From positions 1 through 64,000 of the forward strand of contig CALUVE010000003.1 of assembly GCA_944324135.1 (NCBI GenBank): a DNA stretch of 64,000 bases, read 5' to 3'. The notes under the pieces were generated by a model. The model did no database searches and was not told the DNA's origin. It was given only the letters and a program-made list of their open reading frames with translations. Positions 37,452-46,100 of this stretch are shown here, piece after piece; the first letter of the stretch is position 1, and the number at the start of each line of letters is the position of its first letter. A program made the translations under genes and the position numbers. This stretch comes from Candidatus Gastranaerophilales bacterium (GTDB lineage Bacteria > Cyanobacteriota > Vampirovibrionia > Gastranaerophilales > Gastranaerophilaceae).

Positions 37452-38308
37452 TGACAAAGAGAGTAACAGTAAAAACAATTCAAAAGATTAAAGACAGCGG
37501 TGAGAAATTTTCAGTTCTCACCGCCTATGACTATTCTACGGCTAAATATATTGATGAGGCCGGTGTTGATATTATATTGATAGGTGACAGTCTGGCAATG
37601 GTTGCGCTCGGATATGAGACAACTCATTATGTCGGGGTTGAGGAAATGGAAATTTTCACCGGCGCAGTTGCAAGAGGTGCCAAAAGAGCCATGGTAGTTA
37701 CTGATATGCCTTTTATGAGCTACAATGTCTCCGTCGAAGATGCTTTAAAAAATACAAGCCGAATGATAAAAGCAGGCGCGTCTGCCGTAAAAATTGAGGG
37801 TGCAAACGAGCATATTTTAAAAGTCATTACGCGATGCGTACAGTCAGGAATTCCGGTAATGGGACACCTCGGGTTTACTCCGCAGCTCCTTAATACTATC
37901 GGCGGGTATAATATTCAGGGCAAATCTTTTGACACTACACTGGAGATTTTAGATTCTGCCAAAAAATTGGAAGCTGCCGGCGTATTTTCAATAGTTTTAG
38001 AATTGATGCCGGAAGAAAGCGCCAAGTTTATAGCGGATAATTTGAATGTTCCTGTTATTTCTTGCGGTGCCGGCAAATATTGTTCAGGACAGGTGCTTGT
38101 TTCAGATGATGTGTTCGGCAAGTATTCTGAATTTAAACCAAAATTTGCAAGAAAATACGGTGATATGAAAACACTGATTTTCAATTGCGCAAAACAATTT
38201 GATGAAGATGTAAAGAACGGAAAATTCCCCTCTGATGATGAGATTTTCAGTTTAAGTGAAGAAGAGTTAAAACAGTTACGATTACACGAAGGAAGTATAA
38301 AATGTTAG
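37451..38308 (+). CDS. panB: Ketopantoate hydroxymethyltransferase
   Basis: PanB adds a hydroxymethyl group from 5,10-methylene-THF to alpha-ketoisovalerate, the first step to pantothenate. The 285-residue protein shows VLTAYDYSTAKYIDEAGVDIILIGDSLAMVALGYETT (metal and substrate residues), AVKIEGANEHILKVI, GIPVMGHLGFTPQ and ELMPEESAKFI with the catalytic Glu. It overlaps yvcK by one base and panC by 7 bp, so the three are co-expressed. Confidence 0.97.
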   Translation: MTKRVTVKTIQKIKDSGEKFSVLTAYDYSTAKYIDEAGVDIILIGDSLAMVALGYETTHYVGVEEMEIFTGAVARGAKRAMVVTDMPFMSYNVSVEDALKNTSRMIKAGASAVKIEGANEHILKVITRCVQSGIPVMGHLGFTPQLLNTIGGYNIQGKSFDTTLEILDSAKKLEAAGVFSIVLELMPEESAKFIADNLNVPVISCGAGKYCSGQVLVSDDVFGKYSEFKPKFARKYGDMKTLIFNCAKQFDEDVKNGKFPSDDEIFSLSEEELKQLRLHEGSIKC

Positions 38309-39156
38309 TTCATACAATAGAAGAAGTTAGAGAGCAGGTTAAAAATTGGAAAAAACAGGGGCTTACTGTAGGGCTTGTCCCGACAATGGGTGCACTGCAC
38401 AACGGACATTTGAGTTTGATAAAAAAAAGTGTTGAAAAATGTGACAAAACCGTTGTTTCTGTGTTTGTAAACCCTATACAATTCGGACCGGCGGAAGATT
38501 TTGATAAATATCCGAGAACCATTGAAGCTGATGAAAAATTGTGTAATGATGCCGGCGTTGATATAGTGTTCGCCCCGTCACCAAAAGAAATGTACGGAGA
38601 CGGACATATGCTTTCAAATGATTTTTTAACCTATGTTATTCCGCCGTTCTTCTATGTAAACCAGTTGTGCGGAAAATCCCGAGTAGGACATTTTGACGGT
38701 GTTTGTACGGTTGTGAATAAATTGTTCAATATAGTGCAGCCGGATTTTGCATTTTTTGGAGAAAAAGACAGGCAGCAGTTAATAATTCTTAAAAAAATGG
38801 TTAAAGATTTAAATATTCCTGTAACTATCATCCCGTGCCCGATTGTCAGGGAAGAAAGCGGGCTGGCATTGAGTTCAAGAAATAAATATCTTGACGAAAA
38901 CTCCAAAAAAGATGCACTTGCGCTTAATAAAATTCTATTTAATATCAAATTATGTTATGATAAAGGTATCACAGATGTGAGAGCTTTGAGTGAAACGGCA
39001 TATTCGTTTTTAAATGCCAACCATTCGCTTGAATATCTGGAATTCAGAGACAAAGATACTCTGGAAGAAAAAGACAGAGCAGATGCTGATACTATCGTAT
39101 TCATCGCTGTCAAAGTTGGCGGTGTTCGTCTTATCGACAATATTGCCTTAGGGTAA
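38302..39156 (+). CDS. panC: Pantothenate synthetase
   Basis: PanC joins pantoate and beta-alanine using ATP. The 284-residue protein has the HIGH-like LVPTMGALHNGHLSLIKKS, VSVFVNPIQFGPAEDFDKYPRT, FFGEKDRQQLIILKKMV and the KMSKS-like REESGLALSSRNKYL. It follows panB directly. panD (beta-alanine source) is not in the window, whereas coaD is about 9 kb downstream. Confidence 0.97.
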   Translation: MLVHTIEEVREQVKNWKKQGLTVGLVPTMGALHNGHLSLIKKSVEKCDKTVVSVFVNPIQFGPAEDFDKYPRTIEADEKLCNDAGVDIVFAPSPKEMYGDGHMLSNDFLTYVIPPFFYVNQLCGKSRVGHFDGVCTVVNKLFNIVQPDFAFFGEKDRQQLIILKKMVKDLNIPVTIIPCPIVREESGLALSSRNKYLDENSKKDALALNKILFNIKLCYDKGITDVRALSETAYSFLNANHSLEYLEFRDKDTLEEKDRADADTIVFIAVKVGGVRLIDNIALG

Positions 39157-39190
39157 TCGGAAAGACATATAAAAAGGTACTTTTCATAGC

Positions 39191-40120
39191 ATGGATTCAG
39201 CTTACAAATTAACAACTAATATATTGAAACTAATAAATCAAATTGCATTTATTATTCAATTAATTCTGGTTGTTTTTATGTTTCTGGTTACTGCATACTG
39301 GTTTCTCAACCTGCTTGACATCGGGCTGTTTAATTTCATGGCAGATACGGCAGATGCTATCACAGCAAGTATGCACAATATCTATGAGGAAAAAATTATA
39401 ATCGGTAAAAATGAACTGGATCCGGCTCTTCTGGTTTTTGATATTCTCGGGATGGTTATTCTTGTCGGGTTCAACTTTCTCAAAGAATTTAATATTCAGA
39501 AAATGAAAGAGATAGATAGCGCTCTTGAAAAAATCAGAGTTCAGCGTGAGGCAGAATTTAACAAAAAACTTCAGGCAGAATTTGAAGCCAAAATGAAAGT
39601 GTATTCAAATTATGCCATAATTGTTACCTTTATAGCTAAAAATTTGTTTGTGGAAAACGTCTATATGAGGGCAGAACCTAATACAGGCGCAAAAGAATAT
39701 GAAGAATTAGCTTTCAAAACATTATATGCCGCCGTAAAAGATATACCCAACTGCAAATTTGCCAAAAACGGCAGTCAGTTAATCTTAACATCAAACCGTT
39801 TTGACAGTATTGATAAGGTTCTGACAACAATTGATTTGGCGACTGCGCGTATAAGACAAAATTTTAAAAAAGAAAAATGGCTTATCACAAATTATATGGC
39901 TGTCGAAACTTACGACAACAAAACTACAATAAAAGAAGTTTATCCGACATTGATTAAACTTGTAAAATTAAAAGTCCCGAATGAAATTTTATGTCTAGGT
40001 AATTTTAACCTGCGTTACGGACTTTTGTCCAGAAAACTTTTCAACGCTTATTTGAACGGTTTATATGACCTTGGCGACGGTCAGGATACAAATATTTACA
40101 GTTTAGTTAAGATTGTTTAA
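39191..40120 (+). CDS. Unknown membrane protein with cytoplasmic domain
   Basis: The 309-residue protein is not recognised. Two hydrophobic stretches (about residues 16-42 and 80-98) flank a loop, followed by a charged coiled-coil (KEFNIQKMKEIDSALEKIRVQREAEFNKKLQAEFEAKMK) and a soluble alpha/beta C-terminal domain of about 170 residues. In that domain LITNYMAVETYDNKTTIKEVYPTL and LGNFNLRYGLLSRKLFNAYL stand out. The position 34 bp after panC suggests co-transcription, but nothing links it to pantothenate. An upstream GG-rich ribosome site is weak (AAAAAGGTAC). Confidence 0.6.
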   Translation: MDSAYKLTTNILKLINQIAFIIQLILVVFMFLVTAYWFLNLLDIGLFNFMADTADAITASMHNIYEEKIIIGKNELDPALLVFDILGMVILVGFNFLKEFNIQKMKEIDSALEKIRVQREAEFNKKLQAEFEAKMKVYSNYAIIVTFIAKNLFVENVYMRAEPNTGAKEYEELAFKTLYAAVKDIPNCKFAKNGSQLILTSNRFDSIDKVLTTIDLATARIRQNFKKEKWLITNYMAVETYDNKTTIKEVYPTLIKLVKLKVPNEILCLGNFNLRYGLLSRKLFNAYLNGLYDLGDGQDTNIYSLVKIV

Positions 40121-40127
40121 GTACTAC

Positions 40128-40156
40128 TTGATTTTAAAAATTTCTTTTGTTAGTAT
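40128..40156 (+). promoter_or_regulatory. Promoter of the rplJ-rplL leader
   Basis: TTGATT at 40128-40133 and TAGTAT at 40151-40156 are 17 bp apart, directly after the preceding gene. Transcription would start near 40163, leaving a leader of about 390 nt before rplJ. Confidence 0.5.
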
Positions 40157-40162
40157 ATGTGT

Positions 40163-40552
40163 ACAACCGCAGACAATTAGCGGGGGTGGAGCATACGATA
40201 AGGCTCTTACCGGTGACAAATAAATATGCACAGCGATGGAGTAACAACTTCAATCTATGTAAAATTAGCAGGAAGCCTGTTAAATGAAAAATGCAGTTTA
40301 TTCACGGAAGTCTTAAAAATGTTTCAATCTCCTTAATACACCAGCTAATCGAGGTTACACAGACGAAATATTTATAATTTATTCTAAATTATGTTTAGAC
40401 GCTGATGTAAGATTTTGCGGTTCCGGAGAAAAAGGATGCAAAGTCTTTTTAGTATTCGGAAAAATCAGGTCGAGCCCGGGGAAATCCCCGAAAAGTAAAA
40501 GGGATTACTGATTCAGCTTAATCCCCGAAAGTATAAATTAAAAGGAGCAAAA
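40163..40552 (+). promoter_or_regulatory. Long structured rplJ leader (probable L10 autoregulation)
   Basis: The 432-bp gap before rplJ has no credible gene. It begins with ACCGCAGAC and later GGTGAC elements that recall the bacterial L10-leader, then a long variable part. It ends in two hairpins, CGGGGA/TCCCCG (40477-40490) and GGGATTA/TAATCCC (40501-40525). Each hairpin is followed by the repeated block ATCCCCGAAA-AGTA (40484 and 40521). L10-L12 binding to its own leader is established in several bacteria; that this RNA binds L10 is inference. A separate small RNA at 40163-40400 cannot be excluded. Confidence 0.5.
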
Positions 40553-41074
40553 ATGGCAACAAAAGCATTCAAATCAGACAAAATAGATGCTCTTAAATCC
40601 AAAATCGAAAAAGCTCAAGTCGCACTGGTGGCTGATTACAAAGGTTTGTCAGTTGAAGAAATCACTAAACTTAGACGCAGCCTCCAACAAGACGGCGGTG
40701 ACTTTATGGTAATTAAAAATACTCTTGCAAAAATAGCTGTAAAAGGCACACCGTTTGAAGTGTTGACTGAAACTTTCAAAGGCCCGATGGCTTTGGCTTT
40801 CGGTTTTGAAGATCAGGTTAGCCCTGCAAAAGCATTGTCTAAATTTATCAAAGAAACTAAAAAAGGCGAAATTATCGCAGCAGCTTTGGACGGCAATTTG
40901 TTATCAGCTCAGGAAGCAAACGCATTGGCATCTCTTCCGTCAAAAGAAGAGCTTTATGCAAAAATGCTCGGCTGTATCAATTCACCTGCTACAGGTATTG
41001 TCGGCTCTATCAATGCAGTTATGGCACAGCTTACCCGTGCTATGGCAGCTGTCAGAGACCAAAAAGCAGCGTAG
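40553..41074 (+). CDS. rplJ: 50S ribosomal protein L10
   Basis: L10 anchors the L7/L12 stalk on the ribosome. The 173-residue protein shows KSKIEKAQVALVADYKGLSVEEITKLRRSLQQDGGDFMVIKNTLAKIA and the C-terminal helix (AVMAQLTRAMAAVRDQ) that binds L12 dimers. AAAGGAG precedes the ATG. It is followed by rplL after 84 bp. In most bacteria rplK-rplA lies directly upstream; here an unrelated membrane protein does. Confidence 0.97.
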   Translation: MATKAFKSDKIDALKSKIEKAQVALVADYKGLSVEEITKLRRSLQQDGGDFMVIKNTLAKIAVKGTPFEVLTETFKGPMALAFGFEDQVSPAKALSKFIKETKKGEIIAAALDGNLLSAQEANALASLPSKEELYAKMLGCINSPATGIVGSINAVMAQLTRAMAAVRDQKAA

Positions 41075-41158
41075 CCTGAATTACACGGACTTTATGTTCT
41101 GTAATCTAACAATTTAAAAATGTAGAAACTAAAAAAACAAAAATAAAGGAGAAAAACA

Positions 41159-41536
41159 ATGAGTGTAGAATCAATTTTAGAATCAATTGAAAAATTAACA
41201 TTATTAGAAGCTTCTGAATTAGTAAAAGCTATGGAAGAAAAATTTGGTGTATCAGCAGCAGCTCCTGTAGCTGTTGCAGCAGTTGCAGCTCCTGCAGCAG
41301 GTGCTGACGCAGCAGCTGACGAAGCTACTGAAGTTAGCGTAATCCTTGCTAATGCAGGTGCTAACAAAATCGCTGTATTGAAAGAAGTTCGTGCTATCAC
41401 TGGTCTTGGCTTGAAAGAAGCTAAAGATTTAGTTGACGCAGCTCCGAAACCAGTTAAAGAAGGCATCAAGAAAGAAGATGCTGAAGCTATCAAAAAACAA
41501 CTTGAAGCTGCTGGCGCAACTGTAGAAATCAAGTAA
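41159..41536 (+). CDS. rplL: 50S ribosomal protein L7/L12
   Basis: The 125-residue stalk protein has the N-terminal dimerisation domain ([27 protein letters not shown]), an Ala-rich hinge ([23 protein letters not shown]) and the conserved C-terminal factor-binding domain ([33 protein letters not shown]). AAAGGAG precedes the ATG. A terminator follows, and rpoB does not come next as it does in many genomes. Confidence 0.98.
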   Translation: MSVESILESIEKLTLLEASELVKAMEEKFGVSAAAPVAVAAVAAPAAGADAAADEATEVSVILANAGANKIAVLKEVRAITGLGLKEAKDLVDAAPKPVKEGIKKEDAEAIKKQLEAAGATVEIK

Positions 41537-41556
41537 TTGATTTTTGTTAATTTTAT

Positions 41557-41594
41557 AAAACAAGCTCTGATTCATTGTCGGGGCTTGTTTTTTT
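41557..41594 (+). terminator. Terminator after rplL
   Basis: AAAACAAGCTC (41557-41567) pairs with GGGCTTGTTTT (41581-41591), followed by a T-run. Confidence 0.85.
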
Positions 41595-41636
41595 GTGGAT
41601 GGAATGCTAAAATTTCATTAAGAAGAGTTTGGAATT

Positions 41637-42056
41637 ATGAAAAAAATATATTCTTTAATTTTATTTTTAACAATAATCTGCGCAGGTACTGCGATTGGAA
41701 TGGAGGCAGACCGTTTTGTGGAGAATTTTATGACCTGTACACCGTATACGGAGCGTAACAGCAGTCAAATGTTCGGGATGCAGGTTGATTCTGCGCTGGA
41801 AGTGCTTGGATTCCGAGGCGGGTTGTGCGGATTCAGGAGCACAATCAACACTCCGTCCGGCAGTGCAAAAATTGAGTGCAATTTTACTGAAGAGCAGATT
41901 ATGGAACTTATTTCAGCAATGGAGAATAATCGTTCGGAAATAGAAACATTTGCTCAGCAGGGGCTGGATTCTAATCCAAATATTGATAGTAATCCTGCTG
42001 TAGTTATTTTCAACAAATATTTTACGGACAGCTCTGTTTGTTCCGTTACAAATTAA
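41637..42056 (+). CDS. Small secreted protein, unknown
   Basis: The 139-residue protein starts MKKIYSLILFLTIICAGTAIG, a signal peptide. The mature part has four Cys (MTCTPYTERN, GLCGFRST, KIECNFT, SSVCSVTN), likely two disulfides in the periplasm. No family is recognised. A similar small exported Cys-containing protein follows at 42130, so the two may be related in role. No strong ribosome site is visible (AAGAAGAG, about 12 nt upstream). Confidence 0.6.
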   Translation: MKKIYSLILFLTIICAGTAIGMEADRFVENFMTCTPYTERNSSQMFGMQVDSALEVLGFRGGLCGFRSTINTPSGSAKIECNFTEEQIMELISAMENNRSEIETFAQQGLDSNPNIDSNPAVVIFNKYFTDSSVCSVTN

Positions 42057-42129
42057 AATATTTAGTAGACAATTCTCAAAAGCAGTGCTATAATTCAGGT
42101 AAATTTAGTGTTTATTAATTAGGAGTTAT

Positions 42130-42516
42130 ATGTTTAACCGGATTGTAGTTCTTAGTGTTGTTATATTTACCTGTTGTGTCGGATTAGTTGCAGAAGCGTG
42201 CAATGTGCCTCAATTCCATTGTGAGGGATTTGATAACGCATACATATATTCTCCTGAACAGGATGCGGAAGAAAGCTGTAAATGGCTGAACGGTACTGAG
42301 GATTACAATGTGTGCCTGAATGAATACAACAAAATGTTCAGGGCTTACGAAAACGGTGAATGTACTCCGATTTTAAGTGAAAAACATACCTCAGAAGATG
42401 GTGAAACTGTTTGTAAAGTCTATTATTTCGGCGACAGAGTTCTTCAGCGAATAAATTGTAAAGGGCCAGATGCCGGAGTATGGGAAGAAAAAGTTAAAGA
42501 AAAATTTGATATCTAG
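42130..42516 (+). CDS. Small secreted Cys-rich protein, unknown
   Basis: The 128-residue protein starts MFNRIVVLSVVIFTCCVGLVAEA, a signal peptide; TTAGGAG precedes the ATG. The mature part contains six Cys (ACN, FHCEGF, ESCKWLN, NVCLN, GECTP, TVCKVYYFGDRV, INCKG) in a low-complexity spacing that fits disulfide bonding. No family is recognised. It has no obvious operon partner beyond the 41637 gene. Confidence 0.6.
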   Translation: MFNRIVVLSVVIFTCCVGLVAEACNVPQFHCEGFDNAYIYSPEQDAEESCKWLNGTEDYNVCLNEYNKMFRAYENGECTPILSEKHTSEDGETVCKVYYFGDRVLQRINCKGPDAGVWEEKVKEKFDI

Positions 42517-42554
42517 CGGGCTTTGAGTGCCATCACACAAATATTTAGAATTTA

Positions 42555-43178
42555 TTACAGACAAAGTTTTTGATATTCGCAGAATTTGCAGGCGTTTGAT
42601 TTCTGCGGAAAGTTTGTTGTATTTATTTTGGCTAAAATCTCGCTGAGCCTTTTTTCATATTCAATTTCTGTATCTTTAGAAAATTCTATGATTTTATTTT
42701 CATTATTTTTCAAATCAATATAGACAAATTTTAAGCAGTGAGTATTCAGGATTTTGGCGGCGCAGTAGAGATAAATCATTGTTTGAAAATCGAATTCAGG
42801 ATTTTGTGGAATAGCACCGGTTTTGTAGTCAAGAATATAGTAAAAGTTTTCATCTTTCATCAAGGCATCAAGCCTGCCGCCAACCCAGCAATCTTTTATT
42901 TTTGCGGAAATGGTGTATTCGGAATTGACGTATTGTTTGTTAAAAAATTCATTTGTTTTCAATTTTTGCCAGACGATAGACTCTTCATTAGAGAGAGCTT
43001 TTTCAAGTTTTGTTATGTCGGCACCTTTGAGGTAATAGTTTGCTAGTGCGTGAATTTTTTTGCCGCGTTCAAAATTAGAAGCCTTTTGAGGCATTGAGAT
43101 TTTTTTTATGTATTTGTATTCAAATTTTTTCGGGCAATCTGCAAATGTTTTTACCATATAAGGTGAAAAATCACTCAT
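42555..43178 (-). CDS. Standalone RecB/AddB/Cas4-like Fe-S nuclease
   Basis: The 207-residue protein has the PD-(D/E)xK nuclease core: His43 (KKIHALANYY), Asp104 in GGRLDALMK, then Asp117 and Lys119 in ILDYKTG. Four cysteines, Cys15 and Cys197/200/206 in CKFCEYQKLC, match the 4Fe-4S cluster arrangement of AddB C-termini and Cas4. It is therefore a free-standing nuclease domain of the RecB family. It overlaps the large helicase gene upstream by 8 bp, so the two are translationally coupled and probably act together on DNA ends. No cas genes or CRISPR array are present. Confidence 0.85.
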   Translation of the reverse strand: MSDFSPYMVKTFADCPKKFEYKYIKKISMPQKASNFERGKKIHALANYYLKGADITKLEKALSNEESIVWQKLKTNEFFNKQYVNSEYTISAKIKDCWVGGRLDALMKDENFYYILDYKTGAIPQNPEFDFQTMIYLYCAAKILNTHCLKFVYIDLKNNENKIIEFSKDTEIEYEKRLSEILAKINTTNFPQKSNACKFCEYQKLCL

Positions 43179-46100
43179 TGTGCACCTCTTTCAATATTTC
43201 ACAGAAGATAAGATTTGGTTCTTGCTGTACAATTTTTTCGAATGATTTTGACTTAGTGCTGACCGTAAAGAAGAGTTTTCTTTTTGCGCGGGTTATTGCG
43301 ACGTACAAAAGTCTCAGGTTTTCGGAGAGAAGCTCCTGCTTGAGGTCAAATTCTGTTTTGGCTTTGTAATTCGGGTTGAGTCGTCTTATATTTTCCATAA
43401 AATCTGAGGATTTCAGTTTTATTTGGCTGAAGTCAAGAGTCAGATTTTTTTCGGTCATTTCAGGGATAAAAACGTAATCAAATTCATCCCCTTTGGATTT
43501 GTGGAGTGTCATAATCTGGACTTTACCCTCCAAAAATTCGCGGTTTGATTCATCTTCTTCGGAGAAAAACTTAAATCCGCTCAAAGACGGCTTTTTCGAT
43601 AATTCGCCGAGTCTTTCCGCTATGTAATTAAGATTTTTATTTGTTGTGCTTATTCTTTTGATTAATGTTGAAATTAAGTATACGTTGGATTTTTCTATTT
43701 CGCTTTTGAAATAGTACCGACCGATTTTTATGGCGAGTTCCTCCGGTGTGAGGGAGGAAAATGACAGCCAGTATGTTAAATCCCAGTAGAATTGTTCAAG
43801 GTATTGATTGTTTAGATTGTCACAATTCATTTGAACAAACGGGGTTTCAAGTTTACGGATTTCTGACCCCATTCTCTGTTTGTAAAAACCGAGTTCTGCA
43901 AGAATTTCGTAATTATCCGCAATTACATTATTATCAAACGGAGTCAGTATCATTTGCAAAACTGCAAAGATGCCTTTAAAGATGGATTTTTGTTCAAGAC
44001 ATTCACTTCTGGTAATGCTTTTTAAGCCGCTGTCGTTTACAAAATTCTGCCATTGCGCGACCTGATAGTTGTTTCTGAGAAGTATTCCGACAGTTGCTTT
44101 AGGTTCTTTTTCAAAAGTGTTTTTTATAACTTTCAGGATATAATTTCTTTCTTCAAAGTAATTTTCAAAAATTTTAGCGCTTACAGCATTTTTCTGAACC
44201 GGATTTTTCCCCTCAACCGGATGCATAAAAATTTTGAAGAAAGCTTTTTGGGTTTCCGGATTTGTTTCTGCCCAGTTTACAAGTGTGTTTGCAAGTTTCC
44301 AGACCTCTTCAGTGCAGCGTTGTGAGCAATCCATGCTGACGCTGTTGCTTTCTGTGATAAATTTTCTGAATCCCTCTACATCCGCATTAGAAAATGTTGT
44401 TGTGATTGCCTGATTTATGTCTCCGCAGCGGATTAAATTTTTGTGTTTCGCACTCAAAAGATTAATCAGACGCTGCTGGATTGAGGAGGAATCCTGCGCC
44501 TCATCTTCTATAATATAATGACAGATTTCCTGATAGTGTTTCAGAATATCTTCATTTTCTTCAAGTAGTTTGACAGAGGAAATCAACATGTCATCATAGT
44601 CGATAAGGTTTCCTTCTCCCATAATTCTTTGATATTCATTAAAAAATTCAAAGAACTTTTTAACCTTGACATCCGTAATATTTTCAGGCGGAATTCCTTG
44701 CGAGATTTTAAATACAGAAACAGCTCTATCAAATTCTTCAGTCTCAGTTTTTTTGAGTTTCAATTTGGTGGAAATTTCTCGAACTATTCTTGTGCGTTGA
44801 GAGTCATCGCAAATTTCGAAATCAGAAGAGAGTCCGAGCCGCTCAAAATTTCCGTTCTCTTTCAAAATTCTGAGCGCAAGCCCGTGAATTGTGCTGATAT
44901 TCGGCAGCTGTGAAGAATTTTGCCTTATGTTTTTTATTCTTTCCCTGAAATTTCTTGCCGCAGATTCCATATATGTCATTACAAAAATATTTTCCGGATT
45001 AACGCCGTTATCAAGCAGTTTTACGATTAGGGCAAGCAGGATAGTTGTTTTGCCAGCCCCGGGAACTGCGGAGATTGCCATTCTGCCGGAGTTGTATTCC
45101 AATACAGGCTTCTGGTCGTCTCTCGGAATTATCCGGAAAGCTTTTGTCTCTGTTTTTTCCTCCGGAATATTTTCTTCCGCTATATAGTTCTCAATTCCGC
45201 CGAGGTTTTCCACTCCGTTGCCGTCAAAGAGACTTGAGAATGTATAAATGTGTTCATCCGCGCAAAGGGTTAGTTTCCTTAAAATTCTTGCTGTTTTGTC
45301 TTTCCCGAGTTCTAAATTATCATCTATGGTAAATTCATCTTTGTGCCAGTCTTTTTGAAATACCCACGCGTTATACAATGGGCCTGTGTCGCTTTTTATC
45401 CATTCTGAACTCGAGGTATCGAGCCAGAACTGGTATTTTGTACGGATTTGGTTGTCAATAATTTTTTGCGGTGTTCCTATAACTAAATCTCTGTCAGAAA
45501 GTTCAAGTGTGGAATATGGATTTTCTGAGATTATGGAATTTTCTATCTGGGTTAGAATTTCCTGTTTTCTATCTATAAATTTGTCTTTATAAATGTTTTC
45601 AAAATCCTGCAGCTGTTTTATGAAAAAGTTGAATTTTTTCAAATCTTCCGGCGCAATAAACGTGAAGTCGCAAAGTTCCGTGAAGATTTCGTAAACCTGT
45701 TCAGATAATTTAAGATTGTCTGTCTCAAGTTTGTTTTTGAGCTTTAGCAGTTTTGAGTATTTTTCATTGTGCTCTTCCCGTGCAAATTTGTATTCTATTA
45801 ATGTTTTATTCTCAGAAAAATTCTCAAGAATATCTTTCAGGTATTTGACAGGAATCCCGAGAAAGTCTGATAGTATAACCCTTAAATCAAATTCAGTCAG
45901 GTCATTTTTAAATTCAGATGTGAGTTTTAAAATGTTTAATGACGCGAGTACAAGTTTGTTCTGTATAAGTTTTTCATTACCGGAAAGGTAGACAATATTC
46001 AAATTATTAAGGCTTTCAGACAGGGTGAATTTCAGCATATCATCCACAACAGGAGTGATTATTGAAATTTCTGACGGAAGTACGTTTTTGCAGAGGAGTT

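Noticed and set aside
40163-40552. RNase P RNA, tmRNA or a known riboswitch in the rplJ leader
   Set aside because: I could not find the GAGGAAAGUCC block of RNase P RNA, a tmRNA tag or tRNA-like ends, or the core sequences of the common riboswitches. An r-protein leader fits the position better.
42555-43178. Cas4 and a CRISPR system
   Set aside because: The nuclease has Cas4-like cysteines, but there is no repeat array and no other cas gene. The overlap with a UvrD-type helicase points to AddB-like resection.
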